Of a DNA stretch of 21,206 nt, positions 1 to 8,417 are shown in pieces. The stretch's first letter is position 1; every line of letters begins with the position of its first letter. The stretch lies in NCBI GenBank assembly GCA_964487155.1, contig CAZAQB010000055.1, positions 1-21,206 on the forward strand, given 5' to 3'. The notes beneath the pieces are model-generated. The model saw only the letters and a program-made list of their open reading frames with translations. It had not been told where the DNA came from and did no database searches. The translations under genes were made by a program, and so were the position numbers. Origin of the DNA: CAZAQB01 sp964487155 (GTDB taxonomy: Bacteria > Pseudomonadota > Gammaproteobacteria > Nitrococcales > Nitrococcaceae).

Positions 1-12
1 TCCGACAGGCTG

Positions 13-2577
13 CTAGGACTCTCGGTTCTCGGGACTCTCCGGATCCTCCTCGGCGCTCGGGTAAGCCTCCCGGGCCCGCTCCAGAGCCTCCTGGAACGCC
101 TGCATGAGTCCGTCCAGGTGGCGCCTGGCGCCACCCCGATCACCTTGCAGGATGGCCGCGGACAGGGCATCGCAGTGCCGGGACATCTCCGCAGCGCCCA
201 CCTGCAGCGAACCTGACTTGAGGGCGTGGGCATCGCGGCGCAGGGCATCGTCCTCCCCCTGGCCCAGTTCCTCCAGCATGCGCGCCAGCCGCTCCTTGCA
301 GTCGCTCTCGAATGCCTCCATGACGCGCCTGGCGGTTTCCGGGTCCAGGTCTCCCAGACTGCCGCCTCGCGCCGTGGCCGGTTTCGTCCCGGCGTTGAGG
401 CGCAGCAGTTCTGCCAGGGCGGCGAAGTCCGGTGGACGCGGGATGAAGCGCCGAACCCGGGTCCAACGCTCCGGCTGCTCGGGCTCGCCCAGCCCCACAA
501 CTTGGGCGGCACCCTGCCCCGCGGCGCCCACCTGCAGCCAGTCGAGCAGGCCGGTGTCCTCCATGTCCGGGAGGCAGGGGGCCACCAGGGCCAGCTGATA
601 GCGGGCGGCGCGGGCCGCCACCAGAGCTTCGGCGCCGGTGGTCGCCACGGTGACCCGGCAGCCGAGTTCCTGCAGGCGCTGGGTAATCTGCCGGCGCACC
701 GCGCTGTCGGGCTCGGCCACCAGCACCGGGGGCCCGCTCTGGCCGGCATGCTCCGATGCAGCCCCGGGCTCGGCCGCCTCGTCCCCGGATTCCCGCGTGA
801 GGGCGATGATGTAGCGCCGGCCATCCCGCTCCCAGACCGCCAGCCCCACCTCCGCGGCCAGCACAGAGCCGTCCTTGCGGCGCAGTTGCCCCTGGATGCA
901 CTGTCGCTCACCGGGCTTGAGACTCTGCCAGCGCTGCTTCAGCGCCTCACCCCCGGCGGCCACCATGACGTCCGCCATGCTCAGGGAAAGCAGTTCCTGA
1001 CGGGTGTAGCCCAGGCTCTCGCAGCTGCGCCGGTTGACGTCCAGGATGCGGCCGTCCACGTCGTGCAGGATGAAGCCCTCCGAGGCGTTCTCCACCACGT
1101 GGCGGTAGCGGTCTTCGCGGCTCTGCAGTTCGCGCACCAGCAGGGAATGCTCGGTGGCCTCCTCCGCCACCACCAGCACGTAACGGGGCCGCCCGTCCTC
1201 GGGGATGATGCCGACGGCCCGCTTGTTGACCGTGCGCATCCCGCCGTCGCGGGTGGGGAAGGCGAAGCCGAGCTCCTCCGTCACGCCGCCGGTGCGCAGG
1301 GCCTGTTCGTCGGAGGCCCGCAACCGGTTGGCCTCGTCGGCGGGGAACAGGTCGGCGTCCGTGCGCCCCACGACGTGGCGCCCGGGCAGGCCCAGGAACT
1401 CCTCCATGGCCCGGTTGACCCGGACATAGCGGTGCTCTTCCGCATCCTTCAGGTAGACCAGGGCCGGGATGTTGTCGAACACCGAGTTCAACAGCTCGTT
1501 CTTGTAGACAACCTCCTCTTCCAGCACCTTGCGGTCGGTGATGTCCCGGGCGCTGATCAGCACACCAGTCACCGCCGCGTCCTCCCGCCGGTCGGAGATG
1601 CGCAGTTCCAGCAGCCGGCTGGAGCCGTCGGCATGCTTGAATTCCACCGCCGGGGCCTCTTCGGCCAGTTGCTTGAGGCAGTCCTCGAAGCTGCGGCCAT
1701 GCTCGCGGGGGTCATCCACAACCAGGTCGCAGAGCGAGCGGTCTTCAAGCTCATCGGGCCGATGACCCAGCTGGCGCTGCACGGCGTCGTTGGCGAAGCG
1801 GATGCGGGCGTCGCCGTCGACCACGAACAGCAGGTCGGCGGCGTTGTTGATCAGCGCCATGAAGTAGGCGCGGCTGGAGCGCAGGTGACGGTTGCTGTGG
1901 TGGACGCGCCGCACCAGATCGCGGACCGCATGCACCAGATCGGCCAGCTCCGCCTCCTCCTCGTCGTCGTCGACCGCCTGATCGCCCAGCGAGAACGCAT
2001 CCGGGCCACGCTCGGCCAGCGCCTTCACCGACGCCACGCGGCTCACGACCCGCCGCTCGAAGCGCACCGCAATGATGAAGGCGAAGCCGAAGGCCACCGT
2101 GATCATCAGCAGGCCCACCAGGGCACTCTGGGCCACCTGGGAATAGATGGGCTGCAGCTTCACCGCCAGGTACAGGGAGCCCACCCGGCGTCCCTGCCAG
2201 CGCAGGGGTTCCAGGTATTCCATGAGCTGCAGCCCGCGCTGCACCCGCCCGGGGGTAAGCCCGGGTGGCGGCGTCTGCGGCCCGCCCCGCGAGAGCTGGG
2301 TCACGACCCGCCCCTGGCTATCGGTGACCACGGCGGCGGCGAGATCGTCGCTCCCTGCCATGCCGGTGACGATGAGCCCCACCTCACCGCGCCGCCCCAG
2401 GGCAAGCCGCTGGGCCAGCTGCTCGGAGAGCAGGTCGGCGCGCAGGGTGAGGGCCGACGCCCGCTCTTCCCAGGCAGACAGCAGCTGGTAGCCGGTATAG
2501 ACGAAACCGGCCAGGGCCAGCGGCACCCCGCTCACCAGGAAGATGATCAGGCGCAGACGGCGTCGGAAGGCATTCAT
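13..2577 (-). CDS. Membrane PAS-PAS-PAS-receiver-Hpt signalling protein without a kinase domain
   Basis: An 854-residue inner-membrane signalling protein. A first membrane segment (about 10-32), a periplasmic region of about 115 residues and a second segment (about 149-171) form a sensor module. A HAMP-like linker with an acidic patch, three PAS domains (about 237-350, 362-480, 490-600), a receiver-like domain (about 618-735) and a C-terminal Hpt domain (about 750-835) follow. The Hpt histidine is His784, in DAHALKSGS. The receiver looks dead: Ala666 stands where the phospho-accepting Asp should be (LALVAPCLPD), Arg714 replaces the usual Lys, and the acidic pair is reduced. I see no dimerisation H-box and no ATP-binding N, G1 or G2 box, so it cannot phosphorylate itself. 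It probably exchanges phosphate through the Hpt with a kinase elsewhere. It ends 12 bases from the window edge and has its own upstream region, separate from the secretion genes. Confidence 0.9.
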   Translation of the reverse strand: MNAFRRRLRLIIFLVSGVPLALAGFVYTGYQLLSAWEERASALTLRADLLSEQLAQRLALGRRGEVGLIVTGMAGSDDLAAAVVTDSQGRVVTQLSRGGPQTPPPGLTPGRVQRGLQLMEYLEPLRWQGRRVGSLYLAVKLQPIYSQVAQSALVGLLMITVAFGFAFIIAVRFERRVVSRVASVKALAERGPDAFSLGDQAVDDDEEEAELADLVHAVRDLVRRVHHSNRHLRSSRAYFMALINNAADLLFVVDGDARIRFANDAVQRQLGHRPDELEDRSLCDLVVDDPREHGRSFEDCLKQLAEEAPAVEFKHADGSSRLLELRISDRREDAAVTGVLISARDITDRKVLEEEVVYKNELLNSVFDNIPALVYLKDAEEHRYVRVNRAMEEFLGLPGRHVVGRTDADLFPADEANRLRASDEQALRTGGVTEELGFAFPTRDGGMRTVNKRAVGIIPEDGRPRYVLVVAEEATEHSLLVRELQSREDRYRHVVENASEGFILHDVDGRILDVNRRSCESLGYTRQELLSLSMADVMVAAGGEALKQRWQSLKPGERQCIQGQLRRKDGSVLAAEVGLAVWERDGRRYIIALTRESGDEAAEPGAASEHAGQSGPPVLVAEPDSAVRRQITQRLQELGCRVTVATTGAEALVAARAARYQLALVAPCLPDMEDTGLLDWLQVGAAGQGAAQVVGLGEPEQPERWTRVRRFIPRPPDFAALAELLRLNAGTKPATARGGSLGDLDPETARRVMEAFESDCKERLARMLEELGQGEDDALRRDAHALKSGSLQVGAAEMSRHCDALSAAILQGDRGGARRHLDGLMQAFQEALERAREAYPSAEEDPESPENRES

Positions 2578-3054
2578 CGCCCTGGCCTGTGCCTGCCTGC
2601 CCCGGAGGGCCTGCGGCCGGCGGTGTGCTCGCTCGGCCGCTTGGAATAAGTCATTACTGTGTGCCCCGCTACTGCAGGGGCCGGTCGGTTGCTAGCGTCC
2701 GAGGGCCCCGTGGCTGTGGGATTCCATTCCCAAAAAGTATGTTGTTTTCAGGAATCGCTGTCCATGAATGACCAGGCGGCATTTGAAACAATTAGTGCCA
2801 GCTAGTCGGTAAAAGAACGTGCGAATCCATGGCTGCCCCGGCCAGAAGCCATTCTTGCAGGCACGTGCCCACTCGAATCAGCCGACCCAGTGTAGCCGGG
2901 CAACGCCCTACAGCGGGCCGCTTTGCGCAGTGCCAGAAAAGATTGAATGGCGGCACACGCCTCGGAGCCAGTGAGTAGAATCGAACCGGCAGTCTAACGT
3001 GAACCAGTGCGCAGGCTCATGCGCCTCGTCAAGAGAACTGCCGGCGCTGGCCCG
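2578..3054. other. Intergenic region between gspD and the PAS-Hpt gene
   Basis: The 477 bases hold no convincing ORF. They contain the putative promoter at 2736-2764. On the minus strand just past the gspD stop there is a small hairpin, GCGCA-TGAGCC-TGCGC. A GCCCC/GGGGC hairpin with a 9-base loop lies near 2661-2680 in the presumed leader. Neither is followed by a T-run, so I do not call a terminator. The gap suggests the PAS-Hpt gene is transcribed apart from the secretion operon. Confidence 0.6.
2736..2764 (-). promoter_or_regulatory. Putative sigma-70 promoter of the PAS-Hpt gene
   Basis: On the minus strand TGGACA (5 of 6 to the -35 consensus) lies 17 bases before CATACT (4 of 6 to the -10 consensus). 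The site is in an AT-richer island in otherwise GC-rich DNA, about 160 bases upstream of the start codon at 2577, implying a leader of about 150 bases. No experiment supports it; the match and the correct spacing are the only evidence. Confidence 0.4.
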
Positions 3055-5295
3055 CTACTGGCTCTCACCCGGGACGCCGTCGCGGGGACCGACCAGATCG
3101 GATTCGGGCCGGCCGAGGTCGGTCGACTTGAGATTGCGCATGCGCTGCATCAGCTCCCAGGCAGCCTCGCGGGCCTGGGCGCCGTCGGTGATCACCCGCG
3201 GGGTGATGGTCACCACCAGTTCGGTGCGGGCGGTGTTGTCGACCGTCCGGCTGAACAGCTTGCCGATCACCGGCAGGTTCATGAGAATGGGGATTCCGGT
3301 CACGGTGTCGTTCTTGTTCTCCCGGATCAGCCCACCGAGCACCACGGTCTCGCCGCTGCTGACGGCCACCGAGCTGGTGACGCTGCGCTGCAGAATGGAG
3401 ACATTGCCGGCCGCGAATTCGTCGGCGCTGGGCTCGCTCACCTCCTGGCTGATCTCCATGGTCACCATGCCGCCGGCGTTGATGTGCGGCGTGACCTGCA
3501 GCAGTACGCCGGTGTCCCGGAACTGGACCTCGTTGACCACCGGCGCATCGGGATCGGAGACGCTGGAGGTGCTGCGGGTGATGATCGGAATCTGGTCGCC
3601 CACGCGGATGTTGGCGGTCTGGTTGTCGATCACCAGCACCTGGGGTGAGGAGAGAATCTTGAGTTTGGACTCGCTCGCCAGCACATCGAACAGCAGCCGC
3701 ACCACGCCGGCGGCGTTGGTCAGGCTGTAAGAGAAACCCGGCACCGAGGCCCGGGGGATGGTGGAGCCGCCGGTGGAGAACAGGCCCTGCGTGGCGTACT
3801 CGTCCCCCAGGGTGCCGTCCAGGAACCACTGCAGCCCGTACTGGAGATTGTCGGTCAGGGTCACCTCGGCGATGGTGGCCTCCACCAGCACCTGGCGGCG
3901 GGCGATATCCAGCTGGCGCAGGGCGCGTTCGATGACCTGGTACTCCGCCTCGGTGGCCATCACCAGCAGCGCGTTGTTGGCCGGGTCGGCGATCACGTTG
4001 AGCCCGGTGTCGGCCTCTTTTGCGGCCGGAGCGCGGCGGGCCGGCGCACTGCGCTGGGCCCCTGCCACGGCCGCGGACACCGCCTCCTCCACGGTTGCCG
4101 GTGGCGTGCCCCCTTCGGCGGCCGGCTGCGGCGGTGGTGGTGCACTGGCGGCCGACGCCGCCCCGCCCTCCGCGGCAGCGGCCGTGCTGGGGGGCATCAG
4201 CCCCTCGCCGTCGGCGAACAGCTCATTGAGCACCCGCGCGAGGTCCTCGGACTTGCCGTGGCGCACGTAGTAGACGTGCAGGGAGCGACCCACGCCGCCG
4301 CTGCTCTGGTCGAAGCGTCCCACCAGGGTGCGCACCCGCTGCAGGTACTCCGGCTGGCGGGAGATGATCAGCACCGCGTTCAGGCGCTCGATGGGCAGCA
4401 GCCGGATCATGCCCTCGCTCAGGCCACCCGCCCCCGACTCCAGCAGCTGGGTCACCTCCTCGGCCACCTCCGCGGCACCCGCCTTGGCCAGGGGCTCCAG
4501 GGCGAAGGACATGCCGGACAGCCAGTCGGCGTCGAAGATGCCCACAGTGCGCACCAGCTGCTGCACCTGGCGCGACGGACCTGACACCACCAGCAGGTTG
4601 CGCTCGGCGTTGACCTGCAGGCTGGTACCCGCGGGAATGAACGGCTCGATGACCGGCCGCACCGCCTCGGCCGGCACGTAGCGCAGGGGCAGCACCTGCA
4701 CGGCAAACCCCGGGCGTCCCGCCAGCCGCCGGCCCACTCCCACGGCCGGGCCCTGCTTCGCCGCACCGGCCATGGGAACGATCCGATAGCCCTCTTCCGC
4801 CGCCACCAGGGCCGCGTCGTTGAGCTGCAGCACGCTCTCCAGGATCGGCACCAGGTCCTCGCGCTGCACCGGGCGGTTGGTGTGCAGCGTCGCCTGGCCG
4901 CGGACCCCATCGTCCACGGCGTAGTTGACCTGCAGCAGTTCGCCGAGGATGACGTTGATCACTTCGCGCAGCTCCGCCCCCTGGAAGTCCAGGGTGATGC
5001 CGCCGTCCTCGCCCTGGCGCCAGTTGCGCGGCACCGGCGGCGGCTGGGCAACAAAACTGCCGGTGCCCTGCTGGGAGAATCCCCGGGTGCCCGGCGCCGG
5101 CGCCCTGCGCTGCGGCGCCCGGGCGTCGTCCTGATCGGCTTCGCCGGTAGCCCCTCGGGTTGCGGGCGGCTGCGGCGCCGGTTCGCTCTCCGGAGGCGTG
5201 CCGGCGCAGCCGACCGCCAGGGCCGCCGCCAGGGCTAGCCCGGCCCAGGTGGGCCGGCGCCCAGCCCAAGAGAGGGAATGGCTCGCTGAATTCAT
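3055..5295 (-). CDS. gspD: Type II secretion outer-membrane secretin GspD
   Basis: A 746-residue secretin that forms the outer-membrane channel through which folded proteins leave the periplasm. The N-terminus is a signal peptide ending in a lipobox-like AVGC, with Cys30 as the possible lipidated residue, as in Xanthomonas XpsD. A Pro/Ala-rich linker (about 31-95) leads to the N0 domain from about residue 98 (ITLDFQGAELREVI), then N1 to N3. The third repeat carries a low-complexity Ala/Pro insertion at about 365-425. The secretin barrel domain starts near LVEATIAEVTL and includes the diagnostic VLGGLI and VPILMNLPVIGKLF-like motif (here GIPILMNLPVIGKLFS). It is the last gene of the run, 85 bases after gspN. 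No good Shine-Dalgarno sequence precedes the ATG. The length is normal for the family. Confidence 0.97.
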   Translation of the reverse strand: MNSASHSLSWAGRRPTWAGLALAAALAVGCAGTPPESEPAPQPPATRGATGEADQDDARAPQRRAPAPGTRGFSQQGTGSFVAQPPPVPRNWRQGEDGGITLDFQGAELREVINVILGELLQVNYAVDDGVRGQATLHTNRPVQREDLVPILESVLQLNDAALVAAEEGYRIVPMAGAAKQGPAVGVGRRLAGRPGFAVQVLPLRYVPAEAVRPVIEPFIPAGTSLQVNAERNLLVVSGPSRQVQQLVRTVGIFDADWLSGMSFALEPLAKAGAAEVAEEVTQLLESGAGGLSEGMIRLLPIERLNAVLIISRQPEYLQRVRTLVGRFDQSSGGVGRSLHVYYVRHGKSEDLARVLNELFADGEGLMPPSTAAAAEGGAASAASAPPPPQPAAEGGTPPATVEEAVSAAVAGAQRSAPARRAPAAKEADTGLNVIADPANNALLVMATEAEYQVIERALRQLDIARRQVLVEATIAEVTLTDNLQYGLQWFLDGTLGDEYATQGLFSTGGSTIPRASVPGFSYSLTNAAGVVRLLFDVLASESKLKILSSPQVLVIDNQTANIRVGDQIPIITRSTSSVSDPDAPVVNEVQFRDTGVLLQVTPHINAGGMVTMEISQEVSEPSADEFAAGNVSILQRSVTSSVAVSSGETVVLGGLIRENKNDTVTGIPILMNLPVIGKLFSRTVDNTARTELVVTITPRVITDGAQAREAAWELMQRMRNLKSTDLGRPESDLVGPRDGVPGESQ

Positions 5296-5380
5296 TGGAA
5301 TGTGCCCGGTCGCGTTATCAAGTCTGTGTCGGTTCTCTCGCCGGCGCAGCTCCCGCCACCGCGCCCGGCCCCCCGCCGTT

Positions 5381-5986
5381 TCAGTTCCCCAGGGGCAGGT
5401 TGCGCACCCGTCCGCCGCCCCGAATCCTCCGGCTGCCCGGGCCGATGACCGGCCCCGGTGCCGCCCCCGCCTGCGGCTGCGCCCCCGGCCGCTCCATCTC
5501 CAGGCGCATGCTTTGGCCCTGGTTGCTGAGCTCCACCCAGCCCTGGCCCACCTGGTCCACTTCCCACCCCTGCAGCTGGTGGCCCGCCGCCGCCCGGGTC
5601 ACCTCGTTGCTGCGGGTATCCCGCAGCAGTGCCACCCGCCGCTGCGGCGTCACGGCCGTGCCTTCCAGCTTCAGCGGCGGCTGGCGCACAACCGACTGGG
5701 CGACGTTGCGGGGCGCGCGCTCCGGCGGCGGTTCCGGGCGCCGATCTTCCCGGAACAGTGGCCGCGCCGCGATCTCCTCGTAGCTCGCGAGCGGCGGCGT
5801 CGGCGGCGTGGCCAGCGGCTCCCAGGCCTGCTCGGCGAGGGCCGGCGCGTCCGGCTCCGGGGCGGCCAGCTCCGGCGCCGGCGCCTGCCATTCCCGGTAA
5901 GCGAGCGCCCCCAGGGCCAGGCAGACCACCAGCAGCACGCCGCTCAGTCGGTCAGCCACTGGCTTCCCCTGGCGGAAGATAGCCAT
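5381..5986 (-). CDS. gspN: Type II secretion inner-membrane protein, GspN/GspC-like (XpsN-type)
   Basis: A 201-residue bitopic protein. A short cytoplasmic start is followed by one membrane segment (about 12-31), a Pro/Ala-rich stretch, then a homology-region-like periplasmic domain with ARPLFREDRRP, LKLEGTAV and a GWEVDQVGQGWVEL-type strand pattern. This matches the HR domain of GspC, which binds the secretin N0 domain, but there is no PDZ domain. Its place between gspM and gspD matches xpsN of Xanthomonas, which stands in for GspC. A longer in-frame start exists at 6028, but the ATG at 5986 places MAIFRQGK before the membrane segment and fits better. It overlaps gspM by 35 bases, suggesting coupled translation. 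A Gly/Arg-rich tail after residue 170 is of unknown use. Confidence 0.82.
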   Translation of the reverse strand: MAIFRQGKPVADRLSGVLLVVCLALGALAYREWQAPAPELAAPEPDAPALAEQAWEPLATPPTPPLASYEEIAARPLFREDRRPEPPPERAPRNVAQSVVRQPPLKLEGTAVTPQRRVALLRDTRSNEVTRAAAGHQLQGWEVDQVGQGWVELSNQGQSMRLEMERPGAQPQAGAAPGPVIGPGSRRIRGGGRVRNLPLGN

Positions 5987-6518
5987 GGAGGTCGAAGAAC
6001 ATGTCCAGATCTCCCTCCTGGGGCCCACCCCGGCCCCGGCTGACGGTCCATACCCGGACCCGCAGACTGCTCAGGAACAGGTACGGCTCGCCGGTTTCCA
6101 GCTCGTAGAGGACCCGGCGCAGGGCGTCCAGGGCGCCGCGGGCATGGACCCGCAGTCCGATGCGCTGGAAACCGCCCTCCTCGGCCGACGGCAGCACCTG
6201 GGTGCTCACCACCGAGGCGCCGAAGCGGCCCACCAGCTGGGTCACCCGCCGCTGCAGCGTGGCTGCCGCGAGGGTAGGCGTATTGCCCTCCAGGTAATAG
6301 CCGCCCCGGTTGCGGGAGGCCTCTGCCTGAGTGCGGGCCTGCTCCAGCGCCTCCCGGGCCGCGGCGAACCGGCCGAAGCGGGAGAGCTGGTCCTGCAGGG
6401 TGTCGATACGCGCCTCCAGGGTGCTGTCGAGGCGGTGCACCGGCAGGGCCACGGCCGCCGCCAGCGCCAGCAGCACGCCGCCCAGCAGAAGCAATGCGAG
6501 AAGACGGCTAGCCGTCAC
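5952..6518 (-). CDS. gspM: Type II secretion assembly-platform protein GspM
   Basis: An inner-membrane protein of 188 residues from the GTG at 6518. An N-terminal membrane segment (LLALLLLGGVLLALAAAVAL) is followed by a coiled-coil-like helix (LDSTLEARIDTLQDQLSRF) and a ferredoxin-like periplasmic domain, the layout of the GspM (GspMb) family that pairs with GspL. An ATG at 6581 in the same frame would add 21 Arg-rich residues lying wholly inside gspL coding sequence. I prefer the GTG because it sits one base after the gspL TAA and has GGAG nine bases upstream. Sequence identity in this family is low, so the call rests on layout and position. Confidence 0.88.
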   Translation of the reverse strand: MTASRLLALLLLGGVLLALAAAVALPVHRLDSTLEARIDTLQDQLSRFGRFAAAREALEQARTQAEASRNRGGYYLEGNTPTLAAATLQRRVTQLVGRFGASVVSTQVLPSAEEGGFQRIGLRVHARGALDALRRVLYELETGEPYLFLSSLRVRVWTVSRGRGGPQEGDLDMFFDLHGYLPPGEASG

Positions 6519-6519
6519 G

Positions 6520-7521
6520 TTACCCTTCTCCCGCGCCGCCGGCCACGACCTGCGCCGCCAGGAAGAATTCCTCCCGGCCATCGCGGCCCTGGGTCACGGG
6601 CGCCAGGAAGCGCACGTCCTCGAGCAGGTCGGAGGCCTCCAGCAGTGCCACCACCCGGGGCGCCGAGGAGGTCTCCCCACGCAGCTGCAGGGTGCCGTCG
6701 CCGTAGTCCATCTCCCGCAGCCAGGTGTCGTCGGGCAGCAGCCGCGTGACCTCGTCCCAGAGCTCCAGCACCCGGGGGGCCCGCTGCTTCTCGCGGATGG
6801 CGAAGGCGAGCGTCTGGCGCAACTCCTCGATGCCCTCGCGCAGCTCCCGCACCTCCCGGGCCTCCGCCCGGGCCTCGGCCACCCGGGGCTCCAGGCGCTC
6901 CACCACTTCGATCTTGCGCACCAGGGGCAGGGTCAGCGCGACCGCGGCCAGGCCCAGCGCCGTCACCAGCAGCAGTGCGTTGAGGATGCCGGCGACACGC
7001 CGCGGGCCGGGCCTGAACTCGGCGGGCAGCAGATCCAGATCCGGCTCGGCCTCCGGGACCAGGGCCTCGGGCCGGGCGCCCGCCGCCTGCAGCGCCGCCA
7101 GGCGATTCTCGACGGCGAGCCGCGGCGTCACCGCCAGCAGCACCCGCAGGCGCCCCTCGCCGCGCTCCGCCACCCGGTAGTCGAACAGCACGTCGTCCGC
7201 CCGGAACGGCGTCTGGCGGTCCATCTCGAAGCTGAGGACCTGGCGCAGGTTCTCCTCGGCCGCCGCGGGCAGATCGACTTCGTGGGTCAGCACCGAGTCG
7301 CCGGTCAGGCGCACCACCACGGGCCCCCGGGGCAGGGCGCCCTCGGGGACCGGCTCGCCGTCGCGGTGCCAATCGTCGGTCGCCAGATCCAGCTCCAGGC
7401 GCGGGCGGCGGTCGGCACCGGCGCCCCGCGGGCCGCCCATGCCGAACGCAGCGCTGAGCTCCCCCAGCCACCAGCGCCGGAAACGCCGCAGGGGCAGCAG
7501 CACGCTGGCAGCGGCGCTCAT
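6520..7521 (-). CDS. gspL: Type II secretion protein GspL with PilN-like domain
   Basis: A 333-residue bitopic protein that links the GspE ATPase to the inner-membrane platform. Residues about 60-185 resemble the second half of the actin-like cytoplasmic domain of GspL/PilM, with VVVRLTGDSVLTHEVDLP and a FEMDRQTPFRADDV segment typical of the family. A membrane segment at about 193-212 is followed by a helical region and a PilN-like periplasmic ferredoxin fold (about 215-330). It is shorter than typical GspL of about 380-400 residues, the reduction being at the N-terminus. It overlaps gspK by ATGA, so the two are likely translationally coupled. Confidence 0.9.
   Translation of the reverse strand: MSAAASVLLPLRRFRRWWLGELSAAFGMGGPRGAGADRRPRLELDLATDDWHRDGEPVPEGALPRGPVVVRLTGDSVLTHEVDLPAAAEENLRQVLSFEMDRQTPFRADDVLFDYRVAERGEGRLRVLLAVTPRLAVENRLAALQAAGARPEALVPEAEPDLDLLPAEFRPGPRRVAGILNALLLVTALGLAAVALTLPLVRKIEVVERLEPRVAEARAEAREVRELREGIEELRQTLAFAIREKQRAPRVLELWDEVTRLLPDDTWLREMDYGDGTLQLRGETSSAPRVVALLEASDLLEDVRFLAPVTQGRDGREEFFLAAQVVAGGAGEG
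6528..6531 (-). promoter_or_regulatory. Ribosome binding site deciding the gspM start
   Basis: GGAG on the minus strand, nine bases before the GTG at 6518 and inside the end of gspL. It supports the GTG over the in-frame ATG 63 bases upstream. Confidence 0.5.
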
Positions 7522-8417
7522 CGGTCAGCCTCTGCGTGAAGCAGCCGCCAGCCCACCACCACCGGCGGCTCGCGGAGGCCACGCCCTGGACGCACCACCG
7601 CCTCCATCCGGGCCTCGGCACCGCCGGCGGTGACGCCGCGGCCGCGCACCAGCACCCGGGCGGCATCGCCGGCGGAACTGAACCCCCTCGGCAACACTTC
7701 GATGGTCGCCAGCAACGGGCTGTCCGGCTCCGAGGTGCGCAGCGCGAGGAACTCCTCCAGCACCCCGGGATCGGCTCCAAGCAGGCGCAGCAGGGCGGGC
7801 GACGCGTGCCGTGGGTTCACCCCGGAGAGCCGGCTGTGGACCGTCAGGTGGGGCGCGATGCCGGCATACACCGCAGGGCTCATGCCCCGCACCTGGAGCA
7901 ACTCGGCGCGGTGCCGGAACGGCCGGTCGGCGGCGCCGTGGCCGGTACCGTCGGCGAGGTACTCCCGGTCCTCCGCGCCGTCCTGGCGGCGCAGGCTGTC
8001 CGGGTCGCGCCAGTCCTGGATGGCGGCCACCAGCGCGGCCCGGCGGCCGGCCTCCGGCACCGCTTCGGCCAGCAGCCGGTCGAGCAGCTCCGGGGTGGCA
8101 TTGTTGAGGTCCACCCGGCCGGCGGGGCTCGCCAGTTGCCAGTCGGCCTCGCCGGTGGCCAGCACCTCGCTGCCGCCGGGGCGGGGCGAGTCGCCGGGCC
8201 GGGGCGGCCGGGCCGCCAGCTCCCACAGGCCGCGGGCGACGCCGGCCTCGGCCAGGGCGGCCGCCTGGGCCTGCTCCACCTGGTTGCGGGCGCCGCGCAC
8301 CTCGGTGCGCACGCCGAAGGCGTAGCTGACGGCGATGGCGCTCAGCAGCACCAGGCACCAGAGCACGATCACCAGGCCAACGCCCTGCTGGCGGCGGATT
8401 ACGATGGCCCGGGTCAT
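7518..8417 (-). CDS. gspK: Type II secretion minor pseudopilin GspK
   Basis: The largest minor pseudopilin, 299 residues from the ATG at 8417. The leader MTRAIVIRRQQG is followed by VGLVIVLWCLVLLSAIAVSYAFG. As usual for GspK there is no Glu at position 5 of the mature protein. The globular region has the expected RVDLNNATPELLDRLL and helix-hairpin-helix-like segments (DLNNATPELL, HASPALLRLLG). GspK caps the pseudopilus with GspI and GspJ. The open frame runs on upstream to 9461, but that extension lies across gspJ and gspI and is noncoding shadow. The start overlaps the gspJ stop as ATGA. Confidence 0.94.
   Translation of the reverse strand: MTRAIVIRRQQGVGLVIVLWCLVLLSAIAVSYAFGVRTEVRGARNQVEQAQAAALAEAGVARGLWELAARPPRPGDSPRPGGSEVLATGEADWQLASPAGRVDLNNATPELLDRLLAEAVPEAGRRAALVAAIQDWRDPDSLRRQDGAEDREYLADGTGHGAADRPFRHRAELLQVRGMSPAVYAGIAPHLTVHSRLSGVNPRHASPALLRLLGADPGVLEEFLALRTSEPDSPLLATIEVLPRGFSSAGDAARVLVRGRGVTAGGAEARMEAVVRPGRGLREPPVVVGWRLLHAEADR

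Noticed and set aside
226..2649. An 807-codon plus-strand open frame opposite the PAS-Hpt gene
   Set aside because: Its translation is His/Gln/Gly/Ala-rich with no motif, while the minus strand gives clear PAS and Hpt domains. It is a by-product of high GC codon bias.
2786..2800. TGGCAC resembling a sigma-54 -24 box on the minus strand
   Set aside because: The -12 TTGC element is not at the required distance; the bases there read GTTT.
2978..2987. A tRNA T-loop-like string (GGTTCGATTC) on the minus strand
   Set aside because: The flanking bases do not pair into a T-stem and no acceptor or anticodon arm can be built, so it is not a tRNA gene.
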